DNA of 64,000 nt. Source: Anaerolineae bacterium. GTDB taxonomy: Bacteria; Chloroflexota; Anaerolineae; DRVO01. This document shows, one piece after another, positions 17,604 to 26,301 of this stretch; position 1 is the stretch's first letter, and every line of letters starts with the position of its first letter. The stretch covers positions 1-64,000 of the forward strand of contig JABLXR010000002.1 in the NCBI GenBank assembly GCA_013178015.1, written 5' to 3'. A program made the translations under genes and the position numbers. Under the pieces are notes generated by a model, which did not search any database, had not been told where the DNA came from, and worked only from the letters and a program-made list of their open reading frames with translations.

Positions 17604-18938
17604 TCAGTGTCGCCTGGCGTACTCCGCCTGTATGGCGGCCACGGTCTCCTCGGGGCTGACCTCCAGGGCCATGAGGTTGCGTATGGCCGCCCCCAACCGG
17701 TCGTACAGGGTGGGACCGGCCCAGTCTATGTACTGGCCCACCCCGTCGGTCACGCTCATGGCTTCGTAGGCGGAGACGACGTCGCCCAGCAGGGTGCCGG
17801 ACGGGATTCTGGAGGCGTGCACCGGCACCGCCGGCAGGACGCCCTTGGCCAACCAGAGCTCTCCCGCCCGCGGCGAGACCATCCAATCCAGGTACTCGGC
17901 TGCCAGGTCGGCGTGCCTGGTCCCGTTGCGGATGCAGAACGGTACTCCCACTCCTCCGATGGCCAGCCAGTGGCCCGGCTGCCGTGGCGGGGGCAGGAGG
18001 AAGAAGCCGAACCTCTCTCCGCCGGTCCTGACGATGTCTGCACTCAGCCAGCTGCCGGTGAGCATCATCAGCCCCTCACCGCGCGCGAATCGCCGCCAGG
18101 AGTCCTCGTAGCCGATGTCATGGAACCCCTCCGTGAAGTAGCCGGACTGCACCCACTGCTGTAGCTTGGCCGCGGCTTGGAGGTTCTCCGGGATGTCAAA
18201 CGAGGTACTGCCCTGGCCATAGACGAACTCATCCAGCCAGGAACGATCCGGCAGCAGAACGTGTTCGATAGCACTGAATACGGGGATGCCCGGCCACGGG
18301 TCCCGGTTGCCGAACTCGATGGGTGTCTCTCCGGCCTCTCTGGCCTTGGATAGCAGTGCCTCGAACTCGGCGAAGGTTCTGGGTACCGTCAGTCCCAGGT
18401 CCCTGAACTTGTCCTTGTTGTAGTACACGCCGACCACCTCGGCCGTGGGCGACAGCCCGTACAGGTTGCCGGTTCCGAACTGGTACCCGTCCCCGGAAAA
18501 GCTGTTGCGTGCCAGGATGCTGGCGGAGAAGCGCTCATCCCAGCGGTACTGGGGCAGGTACGGCGTGAGGCTGAGCAGAAGACCGGCCTGCACCGCGATG
18601 CGCATGTCAGAACCCTGGTTGACCTGGACGACGTCCGGGCCGTTCAAGTCCTGTAGCGCCGACGCCACGGTGACACGAAGGTCGTCGAAGCTCTTGACCA
18701 CGCGCTGGATCTTCACCCCGGGATGGGCGGCTTCAAACTCGGCGTTCAGCTGATCCACCACGGCTCGCTCAGTGTCCCGCCGGAACTGGTCCCAGACCAT
18801 GAGGGTGACGCTCTGGGCGCCTGGTGTGGCGGTGGGGGGCGCAGTCTGGGATTCGGACACGGCAGCGCCGGCGCCGCATCCTGCCACCAGCAGGGCCATT
18901 GCCAACAGTCTACCTAACGTACGTACTACCTGTTTCAT
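17604..18938 (-). CDS. extracellular solute-binding lipoprotein, sugar-type, second
   Basis: A 444-residue family 1 solute-binding protein. The Sec lipoprotein signal MKQVVRTLGRLLAMALLVAG ends in a cysteine (lipobox VAGC) and is followed by a Thr/Ala/Pro linker. Typical core segments include LMVWDQFRRDTERAVVDQLN, YNKDKFRDLGLTVPRTFAEF and ARGEGLMMLTGSWLSA. The start at 18938 is chosen because it begins the signal peptide; the frame is open further upstream without conservation. It lies 56 bp upstream of the second binding-protein gene and is the first gene after the promoter/palindrome at 19219-19266. It has only modest similarity to its neighbour, so the pair probably binds different ligands. 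Confidence 0.82.
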   Translation of the reverse strand: MKQVVRTLGRLLAMALLVAGCGAGAAVSESQTAPPTATPGAQSVTLMVWDQFRRDTERAVVDQLNAEFEAAHPGVKIQRVVKSFDDLRVTVASALQDLNGPDVVQVNQGSDMRIAVQAGLLLSLTPYLPQYRWDERFSASILARNSFSGDGYQFGTGNLYGLSPTAEVVGVYYNKDKFRDLGLTVPRTFAEFEALLSKAREAGETPIEFGNRDPWPGIPVFSAIEHVLLPDRSWLDEFVYGQGSTSFDIPENLQAAAKLQQWVQSGYFTEGFHDIGYEDSWRRFARGEGLMMLTGSWLSADIVRTGGERFGFFLLPPPRQPGHWLAIGGVGVPFCIRNGTRHADLAAEYLDWMVSPRAGELWLAKGVLPAVPVHASRIPSGTLLGDVVSAYEAMSVTDGVGQYIDWAGPTLYDRLGAAIRNLMALEVSPEETVAAIQAEYARRH

Positions 18939-19373
18939 CTGCACCACTCTGCCCTCGGCTGACACGCCGAGGGCTGGGTTGGCATCCCGCATCGAACTCG
19001 CAGCCGATCGCGGGGCCTCGGGTCATGTTCCCGATGTGCCCGAAGACTGACCCAGCCGGGGAGGGGCTAACCCTAGGCTGGGTCCGCCAGCAGAGCGGGC
19101 GGCGTTGGGGCCAGCCACGTAACGATGATTAGCGCCAGTGGGAGCCGACTCCCGTGCCCCACCGGTTGCCCCCGCCGATGCCATGCGCTCGTACAGCCAG
19201 TAGGAGGGCGACGTCCGCATACTAATCCTACAGGATTAGTATAGGAGAGGACTGATGGCTTGACAACGGCCCAATGTAGGGAATCCCCTATGTCGAAAGA
19301 ATGAATCTGGAGGCAATCGAGCCTGGTCCTCTGACGCATGGGAATGAGACAGAAGACGTAGGCGGGCGAGGCG
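18939..19373. other. intergenic region, 435 bp, with promoter and operator-like palindrome
   Basis: It separates the response-regulator gene from the solute-binding protein cluster, both read leftward. No convincing coding frame is present. The only clear structure is the promoter and overlapping palindrome near 19219-19266. Confidence 0.5.
19219..19266 (-). promoter_or_regulatory. promoter overlapped by an 11-bp perfect palindrome
   Basis: On the minus strand, TTGTCA (-35, 19266-19261), a 17-base spacer and TATACT (-10, 19243-19238) make a strong sigma70-type promoter firing toward the solute-binding protein gene. A perfect inverted repeat covers the -10 and start-site region: ATACTAATCCT at 19219-19229, two bases, then AGGATTAGTAT at 19232-19242. 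A regulator bound here would block the promoter. The nearest candidate is the NarL-type regulator encoded just upstream, but this is inference. Confidence 0.6.
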
Positions 19374-20033
19374 CTAGTGCTGCTTACCGAGGCGCGCGAA
19401 CCCCTCCCGCACTGCGTAGAGGGCCGCCTGGGTGCGGTTTGCCAGGTGCAGCTTGCCCAGGATGTTGCTGACGTGGGTGCGCACCGTGCGCTCGGAGATG
19501 AACAGCCGGGTGCCGATCTCATCGTTGGTGAGGCCTTGCGCCACCAGTCGCAGCACGTCCACCTCGCGTTCGGTGAGCGGGCTGGCAGTTGGCGGCAGAG
19601 TCGTCGGCCGGTTCAACTCGCCAATGAGCATTCGGGCGATGGTGGGATGCAGAGAGGACTCGCCCTGATACACGTCGCGGATGGCCTTAAGGAGATCATG
19701 AGGCGATGAGTCCTTGAGCAGGTAGCCGAGCGCCCCGCTCTTGATGGCGGGGAAGACCTTGTCGTCGTCGGCGAAGCTGGTGAGCACCAGGATGCGGGCT
19801 TTCGGGTCCTGCGCCTTGATCTGTCGGATGGCCTCAAGGCCGTCCAGCTTAGGCATGACCAGGTCCATCAGTATGACGTCCGGGCGAAGGACGCTGGCCT
19901 TGAGAACGGCTTCGTGACCGTCTGCAGCCTCTCCTACCACTTCCATCCCGGGCTCCGTGGCTATTAGGCCTCTCAGCCCCTCCCGCACCACCGCGTGGTC
20001 ATCGGCGACCAGGATCCGGATGACTTCGACCAC
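19374..20033 (-). CDS. NarL/FixJ-family response regulator
   Basis: A 219-residue two-component regulator. The receiver domain (1-122) has the acidic pair DD at 11-12, the phosphoacceptor Asp57 in ILMDLVMPKLDG, the conserved Ser/Thr in LVLTSFADD and Lys in YLLKDSS. A LuxR-type helix-turn-helix lies at about 152-215 (LTEREVDVLRLVAQGLTNDE; FISERTVRTHVSNILGKLHL). The GTG start at 20033 is supported by GGAGGAGGG five bases upstream. It overlaps the end of the histidine kinase gene by 35 bp, so the two are translationally coupled partners. Confidence 0.92.
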   Translation of the reverse strand: MVEVIRILVADDHAVVREGLRGLIATEPGMEVVGEAADGHEAVLKASVLRPDVILMDLVMPKLDGLEAIRQIKAQDPKARILVLTSFADDDKVFPAIKSGALGYLLKDSSPHDLLKAIRDVYQGESSLHPTIARMLIGELNRPTTLPPTASPLTEREVDVLRLVAQGLTNDEIGTRLFISERTVRTHVSNILGKLHLANRTQAALYAVREGFARLGKQH

Positions 20034-22506
20034 CCTGTCCCTCCTCCGGGTCCAGTTTGACGGTGACCCGTATCCGCGTGCCCGCCCCGGGCCTGGAGTC
20101 GATCTGGAGGGTCGCTCCTGCGCGTTCGGCGCGCTGGCGCATAGTATGGAGTCCCAGACCTCCACTATTCTCTGCCGCCTGGGGGTCCAGCCCGCGCCCA
20201 TTGTCGGCGACCTCCAGGCATACCTGACCGTCACTAGCCTGGACCGATACCGTTACCGCGGTAGCCGCAGCGTGCTTGAGGGCGTTGTTGAGCGCCTCCT
20301 GGGCGATCCAGTAAAGCGGCTCCTCAACCTCAACCGGCGCGCGTGCGTCGCCCTCCACCAGCAGCCGCGCCTCCAACCCGGCCCGCCGTTCCACCGCGTC
20401 CAGCCGCTTGTGGATCGCCCCGATCAGGGTCTCCCCTTCCAGGGCGGGAGGGCGCAACTCGTAGAGCAGCAGGCGCATTTCCTTGAGGGCGGTTCCGAGT
20501 ACCTCACCCAGCCGGGTCAGGCTGGCCCTCGTGTGGTCCAGGTCTCCGGCATCCGCCGCCCGGCGTGCTGTCTCCACCATCAGGTACGAGCTGTAGAGCG
20601 ACTGGGTGACCGCGTCGTGCAGTTCCCGGGCTAGCCTGTCGCGCTCTTCGAGCACGGCCAAGCGCTCCGCCTGCTCATACAGATGCGCATTCTCGACGGC
20701 CACGCCCACCTGGCCGGCGATTGACGCCAGCAGGGCCACCTCCTCGGCGCTGAACCGACGTCCGGGCTCGCCCACCACGCTGAGGGCGCCCAACACCCGG
20801 CCCTTGGTATGTACCGGAACACCGACGTACGCGATCGGCCCAGCGGCTTGGTCTGGCCGTGGCGACGGGGATACACCAGATGGCCACAGGTCGCTCACCA
20901 TCAGCGGCTCACCATGGGTCATCACCCAGTCCACTTCTCGACCCAGCGGGCTCAGGGTCTCCGTCTCGTCGGTCATCCCGGGGATGGGGCCTTGCCAGAG
21001 GGCGAGGCGAAGCACTTCCTCGGGGCCCTCTCGCAGGTGAATGCCGCCCGTCTCACAGCGCATGACTTCCAGGACCCGGCTAAGCGACTGCGCCAAGACC
21101 GTCTGCAGATCCAGCGAGGCGCTAGCAACGGTGGTCACGTCGTACAAGGCGGAGAGCTCCCGCGTGCGGGCAGCTACCCGCTCCTCCAGGAGCTCGCGGG
21201 CCTCCTTGCGCTCGGTGACGTCCTGGAGTTGAGAGACGTAGTAGGCGGGACTTCCCTGGGCGTCCCGCACGAGGGAGGTACTGAGTAGGGCCCAGATCAC
21301 GTGCCCATCTTGGCAGACATATCGCTTCTCCAGCCAGCCGAAGTCCCGTCTGCCCGCGGCAATGTCCTGCAGGAGTTCCAGGCTGATCCCGAGATCCGCG
21401 GGATGAGTGAGCTCCTGGAAGCTCTTGCGTAGTAGTTCCTGTTCCGGGTATCCCAGCATGCTGCAGAGGGAGTGGTTCGCTCGCAGGAAGCGACCATCGA
21501 GGCCGACCAGGGCCATGCCGACGGGGGCATGCTCGAAGGCGAGGCGGAACCGCTCCTCGCTCTCAGCCAACGCCTGGTTGAGGCGCAACAGCTCTGCGGT
21601 CCGCTCCTGTACTCTCAGATCCAGTTCGGCGTTGGCCCGTTGCAGGGCGTCTTCCGCCCGCCTGCGCTCGGTGACATCAACTCCGGTACCGATGACGTAC
21701 TCCACGGCGCCGGTTTCATCGAGAAGGGCGGTGTTCGACCAGGCGATCAATCGGAGGTCACCGTCGCGTCTCACCCAGTGGTTCTCGTGCTCGTTGGGGA
21801 ACTGCCCTGCCACCAGGTCGCGGAACACCTCCTTGACCGCTTGCGCTTCCTCGCGTAGAAGGAATAGCTCCCAGAATCGTTTGCCCTCCACTTCGCCGAA
21901 GGCATAGCCGGTGGCCTGCTCGCAGGCGCGATTGAAGCGCACGATTCGGCCCTGGGGGTCGAGCACCACCACCAAGGTGCCCACGGTGTCCAGAATGGCT
22001 GAGATGAAGTCGCGCTCTCTCTGCAGGGCGTGCTGGGCCTGCCTATGCTCGGTGACGTCCTCCGAGTGGACCAGAACCATGTCGGGAGCCACAAAGCCAT
22101 AGGACACGGCCAGGTACCTGTGCTCCCCCGTGAGCCGGTAGCGGTAGTCCATCTCGCGCCCGAAGCTGTGCTTGTCCTCGTAGCACCGCCACATGTCGGC
22201 GAGGATGCTCGGCTCATCGCGGTACAACGCGCTGGCCCTCGCGCCCACCAGTTGGGCCACACTACCATGGGTGACGCGATGGGCCGCGTCGTTGTAGTCA
22301 ACCAGGATCAGGTCTCTTCCTTGTACCTGCCAGGCGTAGACGGGCGAGGGCATGCCCAGGAACTGCGCCCGGGACTGGTCTACGCGGTGCTGCAGCGTGC
22401 GGGCAGTGCCCTCGAGTTCAGACTGCACTGCTTCTAGCTCGGCGATCCTGCGACGCGCCGCAGCTAGCTCCGGTTCGAGTTGCTCACCACCGTGGCGACG
22501 CTCCAA
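19999..22506 (-). CDS. PAS-PAS-PAS-GAF histidine kinase (NarX/DegS type)
   Basis: An 835-residue cytoplasmic sensor kinase. A short coiled coil (about 10-45) is followed by three PAS domains (about 45-155, 165-285 and 310-430, each ending in a DVTE(R/H) motif) and a GAF domain at about 450-610. A HisKA_3 dimerisation domain has the phosphoacceptor His630 in RLARELHDAVTQSL. The HATPase domain shows N in EALNNALKHA, DNGRG and GGLGLHTMRQRA. No transmembrane segment is seen, so the signal is probably internal (redox, gas or small molecule). The kinase should phosphorylate the regulator encoded directly after it. Confidence 0.9.
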   Translation of the reverse strand: MERRHGGEQLEPELAAARRRIAELEAVQSELEGTARTLQHRVDQSRAQFLGMPSPVYAWQVQGRDLILVDYNDAAHRVTHGSVAQLVGARASALYRDEPSILADMWRCYEDKHSFGREMDYRYRLTGEHRYLAVSYGFVAPDMVLVHSEDVTEHRQAQHALQRERDFISAILDTVGTLVVVLDPQGRIVRFNRACEQATGYAFGEVEGKRFWELFLLREEAQAVKEVFRDLVAGQFPNEHENHWVRRDGDLRLIAWSNTALLDETGAVEYVIGTGVDVTERRRAEDALQRANAELDLRVQERTAELLRLNQALAESEERFRLAFEHAPVGMALVGLDGRFLRANHSLCSMLGYPEQELLRKSFQELTHPADLGISLELLQDIAAGRRDFGWLEKRYVCQDGHVIWALLSTSLVRDAQGSPAYYVSQLQDVTERKEARELLEERVAARTRELSALYDVTTVASASLDLQTVLAQSLSRVLEVMRCETGGIHLREGPEEVLRLALWQGPIPGMTDETETLSPLGREVDWVMTHGEPLMVSDLWPSGVSPSPRPDQAAGPIAYVGVPVHTKGRVLGALSVVGEPGRRFSAEEVALLASIAGQVGVAVENAHLYEQAERLAVLEERDRLARELHDAVTQSLYSSYLMVETARRAADAGDLDHTRASLTRLGEVLGTALKEMRLLLYELRPPALEGETLIGAIHKRLDAVERRAGLEARLLVEGDARAPVEVEEPLYWIAQEALNNALKHAAATAVTVSVQASDGQVCLEVADNGRGLDPQAAENSGGLGLHTMRQRAERAGATLQIDSRPGAGTRIRVTVKLDPEEGQGGRSHPDPGRR

Positions 22507-23033
22507 TCTGACCTCCTAACGGCAAGAGACACGGTGTGATCCGAGCTAACCTTGCTGCTGCCTATCCTAGTGAACCTCGTGCCGAGCACCCAGGCACTTG
22601 CCCCTATACTAGAGTCTTTGCCATCGGCTGACCAGGGAGCGGCCGGGTCGTCAAGCAACCGACGACGCTATGCTCCCGGAACCACGAGGGCAGGACCATC
22701 GGGCCGGGCGCCGTCGTCCCGGTCGAGCTGCGCGAGCGCCCAGGCGGCAGCGGCGTCGGTAGGAGGCCTGGAGCGCGCGCCGGTGCCGGAGTCTGAGCCG
22801 GGCCACAGGCCGCCGAAGCAAGAGAGAAAGGCACGGCGCGCTTGGAGGTGGTGGGAGTGGACGGGGCCGGTGAGGCCGATCGCGCGAGCGGTGGCGGGAC
22901 GCCGGAATGAGAGCGGCGCCCGGCTTGCGGGGTAACACCCGGGTCCGGCGGTGCGGCAGGTTCCGGACGCAGAGAGCGGGGAGGCGAATCCCCGCTCCCG
23001 TGGCTATTGTCTGTCGGCCGTGCCGATCACCGG
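22507..23033. other. intergenic region, 527 bp
   Basis: No convincing coding frame. It must hold the kinase promoter; TGGTCA and TAGTAT 17 bases apart on the minus strand near 22639-22604 is a weak candidate. Near 22974-22997 there is a hairpin belonging to the cupin gene. Nothing else was recognised. Confidence 0.4.
22974..22997 (-). terminator. hairpin after the cupin gene
   Basis: Perfect 9-bp arms (GAGCGGGGA, 22974-22982, and TCCCCGCTC, 22989-22997) around a 6-nt loop lie 37 bp past the cupin stop. On the minus strand it is followed by TCTCTGCG, a weak T-rich tail. Confidence 0.5.
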
Positions 23034-23411
23034 CTAGTGATGGTGGCTTCTTTCCGCTTCCTCTTTCGTCTTGTGCACCGTGCCGTCAGCGTGCTCTGGC
23101 GGCGAGTAGACGGTATAGAGCTTCAGCTTCTTCCGTTGGGAGGTGTTCACAATGTCGTGCTCCGTCCCCGCGGGGATGACGACAGCGAAGTCATCCTCCA
23201 GCTTCGACTCTTCCCCGTTGAGGATCGCCTTACCTTCACCTTCCTCGATCCTGATGAACTGATCGACGTCGGGATGGGTCTCCATGCCGATGTTCTCGCC
23301 CGGTTCCAGGCTCATGACTACCAGCTGGCTCTTGGGCCCCGTGAAGAGGACCTTGCGGAAGTTGTCGTTATTCAGGGTTAGTTCTTCGATATTACCAACG
23401 AACCCGACCAT
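23034..23411 (-). CDS. small cupin-domain protein
   Basis: A 125-residue single-domain cupin. Motif 1 resembles G-x-x-MxTHPDVDQFIRIEEGEG and motif 2 is VVIPAGTEHDIVNTS, giving likely metal ligands at the His/Asp of HPDVDQ and the His of TEHD. ATG 23411 follows AGGAG by 8 bases; a longer open frame upstream is not conserved. The C-terminus ends in three histidines. Such small cupins often bind a metal or sugar and can be isomerases or sensors; the exact role is unknown. Confidence 0.8.
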   Translation of the reverse strand: MVGFVGNIEELTLNNDNFRKVLFTGPKSQLVVMSLEPGENIGMETHPDVDQFIRIEEGEGKAILNGEESKLEDDFAVVIPAGTEHDIVNTSQRKKLKLYTVYSPPEHADGTVHKTKEEAERSHHH

Positions 23412-23776
23412 TGTGCTACTCCTGGCTACCTTCAACCTTGGTTGTGTGTCGCGCTCGGCCGGAGTATAGCCCAGCGTCATCGGGGTGACAAGGCCTGGGG
23501 ACCGGGTGACCGTTCGCTGCCCGTGGGGAGTGGCGTGTGAGGGGTGGGAGGCACGAAGGGGAAGAGGCTAACTGCGTCTCGCCGGCCGCTCACCGCGGAC
23601 GCCACGGCTGGCTCGCTGGTAGCGCCCGAGCGGTCAGGGTCTGGCACCTTCACTGGCGCAGGCTCTCACATGACCGACCATCGTTGCTCCCGTCCAGTTG
23701 GGGGAAATTGCGGCCGACCAAGCCAAGACAGTACGCGGAGCGGTTGGCGACCTCGCTGATCAATGTCGCTGTCGTA

Positions 23777-24151
23777 TCAGGGGAAGGTGGAAGGATTCAG
23801 AACGAATGTGCTTGGCTTACACTTGCCCGGACTGCTGGCGTCGGAGATGGCCCTGAGCTCCACCGGGGCGAGCGCCCTGACGAGCAGCTCCACCTCTTCG
23901 ATCAGACCAGTGAGGAACAGCCTACGAGCACATAGCTCTCGCCGATAGTCACCGGGTCGCCGTTGGGCAACCTCTGGGAGCCAGGAATGGCAGCCGTGGT
24001 CTCGGGCACGCCGGTGGCGCACATCCGAGTCTCGCGGTTGGCCTCGTAGGTTGCGGCGATCAACTACCACTGCCCTGGCGTGATTGTGGTGGTAGATACG
24101 ATAGCGCGGCTTGATGACACGTCGCGTGTAGGTTCGTTGGCGGGGCCGTCA
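23777..24151 (-). pseudogene. decayed C-terminus of a LamG-domain secreted protein
   Basis: Reading the minus strand from about 24150 gives STTTITPGQW, a TAG stop where His or similar is expected, then LIAATYEANRETRM and PNGDPVTIGESYVL. A frameshift near 23910 then leads to TGLIEEVELLVRALAPVELR and AISDASSPGKCKPSTF. This is the familiar end of LamG/concanavalin-like domains (typically PGQWHxVAATYDG, then FNGLIDEVELFNRALTPAEI, then FxAGxxGKCK). At least one in-frame stop and one frameshift make it a pseudogene. The upstream part of the gene is gone or beyond recognition. Confidence 0.65.
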
Positions 24152-24222
24152 GGGTGAGTGCAGCCTGAGCCAGCTGCTTTCACACGGCATCTGAGGGCAT
24201 CTGGCGCACCGCACACAGACGA

Positions 24223-24253
24223 AGAAGGCCCCGTCCGCCCGGCGGGGCCTTCT
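24223..24253. terminator. bidirectional terminator-like hairpin
   Basis: Perfect 11-bp arms (AGAAGGCCCCG, 24223-24233, and CGGGGCCTTCT, 24243-24253) flank a 9-nt loop. The A-rich left edge and CCTTCT right edge are usual for intrinsic terminators. No intact gene ends beside it, so it probably belonged to a gene now decayed. Confidence 0.55.
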
Positions 24254-25390
24254 CCAGAGGGGGTGTTCGAGGTGTGTAGGGGGATGCGGGAGCCTGATAG
24301 TCCTTGCCCCCGCCGATCTGGCTAGCAGTCTGGGTAACAGTGACTTGAGCTCTAGCTACGGTATTCCTGGACGTGTCCGCTCATGCCTCCGAAGATCGCT
24401 TCCATGGTGACCGGCAGAGCATTGGTGTGTCTTCGATATGCCAGCCTCCTGTGTCGTGCCTGGTATGACTGCAGTATGGCAGGAAATCGTTAGAAAGAGG
24501 GGCCGGAAACATTAGAACGCGGTAGGAGGGAGCGGTTGGCATGGCGAGGGGCTCCGCCAGGGGCTTTGTCTTTGCCCTCTGGACCGCAGCCGGCGCAGGC
24601 CCTTGCATGCATAGCCCTGTCTATCCTGGCCCAGACGGCAAATGCAGTACGCAGGACGTTTGGGCGGGACACGGGGCAGGCTTGGGCTGGGGGAGCGTCG
24701 CGCCGGCGGGTTGAGCTCGTTCTCCAGTATCGCGGAGGCATGCCTCACTTGGCGAGCACGTAGGGGCCGCCTTCGGAGGTTAGCCTGCCAGTGGCGTGGC
24801 GGAAGTAACCCGCGTGCTCATGCTCGAACTCCTCGATAGACAGGTCGGGGTCGATACAGAAGGCGGACATCGCCAGGTAGTTGATCTCGTTCTGGCGCTT
24901 TCGGCCGGACATACCGGCTCGGTCGTCCAGTTCAGCACAAGCAGATGTCGCTGTGGCCACTGGAGTTGCCCCGCCCGGGTGGATAGGTAAGGGCTTCGGG
25001 TATCGCACGTGGTGAAGCTGCGCCCTATGGGGAGCTGGTCGCTCGCGCCTGCAGCCTCGAGTCGGATCTGTTCCCGGCACTCAATCTTCCTTTCCATTTC
25101 GTCGGCAGGGATGTAGAATCGAAAGGCTGCCGGCGGTGGTGGTTGCCTCCGGGCAGCCGCAGGCGTGATAGCTGTGGCCGGCGCCGGGGACCAGCGCCCG
25201 CGCGGAAGGTGCATTGGTGCGAGGATCCCTCCCCGAACCCGGGAGGTCTGGAGCCAAGACCTCCGTCCCGGCTTCTTGCCCCGCAGTGCCCGTGTGAGTG
25301 TGCCGCGCCGGCGGGCACCGGGCACGGTCGAGCGCGCTAGCAGGGAGAGCGGGAAGCGACGGCGACACCCGAGGTAGTGAGCGTTTGGGC
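24254..25390. other. gene-poor region, about 1.1 kb
   Basis: No intact gene was recognised. Two minus-strand patches look protein-like: the short frame at 24745-24912, and a patch near 25020-25130 reading FRFYIPADEMERKIECREQI then RLEAAGASDQLPIG. They are in different frames and could be parts of one decayed gene, but no family was recognised. Together with the LamG pseudogene this marks 23.5-25.4 kb as degraded DNA. Confidence 0.35.
24745..24912 (-). CDS. small hypothetical reading frame (55 aa), possibly a gene fragment
   Basis: The frame runs from MSGRKRQNEINYLAMSAFCI to LTSEGGPYVLAK and includes DPDLSIEEFEHEHAGYFRHA. Its composition is more protein-like than the surrounding shadow frames. 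There is no Shine-Dalgarno sequence before the ATG and no recognised family. It may be a real small protein or the end of a decayed gene that also left the patch near 25.1 kb. Confidence 0.25.
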   Translation of the reverse strand: MSGRKRQNEINYLAMSAFCIDPDLSIEEFEHEHAGYFRHATGRLTSEGGPYVLAK

Positions 25391-26254
25391 ATGCGCGAGA
25401 TTGCAGAAGACGTCTATGTTGCCGACGAATACTACGGCGCCAATGTGGGCTGTGTGCTGACCTATGAGGGGTCGGTGTTGGTCGATGCCCCTATCGTCCC
25501 TTCAGAAGCAGAGTCCTGGGCGGAGCAGCTGCGCGAGGTAGGGGGCACAGACATCCGTTACCTGTTCCTCACCGACAACCACCCCAACCACGCCATCGGC
25601 AGCGCTCGCTTCGACGCCCCCTCGATCGCCAATGAACGAGCCTTCCGGGGGCTGGATCGGTTTACCCCTACCATGCGGGAGCGCGTCCTCGATGCCTTCC
25701 GCGACTGGGCCCCACACGTGGTGGAGGAGTTGGCCGACTTCGAGGTGGTCCCTCCGGAGATCACTTTCGACCAGGACCTGACGCTGTACAAAGGAGGACG
25801 CACCCTTCGCATGCTCAGGCTGGGTGGGCACAGCCCTCCCAGCAGCGCCATGCTAGTCGAGGACGCGGGTGTGCTGTTTGCCGGAGACGTGGTGGTGAAC
25901 GAGATGCCCCCTTTCATCGGCCAGGGCAACTCCAGCGACTGGCTCTCGGCGTTGAAAGCCATTCGCGGCCTGGCTCCCCGCCTGATTGTGCCAGGTCACG
26001 GGCCAGTAGGGGGCATGGAGTTGGTGGACCGGCAGGAGGACTTCCTGCTCAGGTTGCGCGAAGGGGTGAGCGAACTGTTGGCAGAAGGACGCAGCAGGGC
26101 GGAAACGGCTACCCGCATGCTGCATCTTCTGGACGAGTTTGAGGTCGACGAGAGATGGCGGAAACGGACCGAGAGAGCCTTTCGGACCAGCGTGGGCCGG
26201 GTGTACGAGGAGCTGAGGCGACGCCGGATGCCGGAGGACGAGCAGGAGGAGTAG
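25391..26254 (+). CDS. MBL-fold protein with altered metal-binding motif
   Basis: A 287-residue metallo-beta-lactamase-fold protein. The usual strand order is visible: VGCVLTYEGSVLVDAP near 19-34, then the metal-motif position, then His147 (LGGHSPPS), Asp166 (LFAGDVVV) and His203 (VPGHGPVGG). The motif normally HxHxDH reads Asp62-Asn-His64-Pro-Asn-His67, so one His and the Asp are replaced while two histidines remain. It may bind one metal or use a different chemistry. ATG 25391 is chosen as the first conserved residue (MREIAEDVYVAD). The C-terminal helix-rich part (210-287) is arginine/glutamate rich. It overlaps the possible long form of the signal peptidase gene. Confidence 0.8.
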   Translation: MREIAEDVYVADEYYGANVGCVLTYEGSVLVDAPIVPSEAESWAEQLREVGGTDIRYLFLTDNHPNHAIGSARFDAPSIANERAFRGLDRFTPTMRERVLDAFRDWAPHVVEELADFEVVPPEITFDQDLTLYKGGRTLRMLRLGGHSPPSSAMLVEDAGVLFAGDVVVNEMPPFIGQGNSSDWLSALKAIRGLAPRLIVPGHGPVGGMELVDRQEDFLLRLREGVSELLAEGRSRAETATRMLHLLDEFEVDERWRKRTERAFRTSVGRVYEELRRRRMPEDEQEE

Positions 26255-26301
26255 CAGACTCGGGGTCCGCCTCCGCGGACGGTTCCTCAGCCGGGCGCTT
26301 C

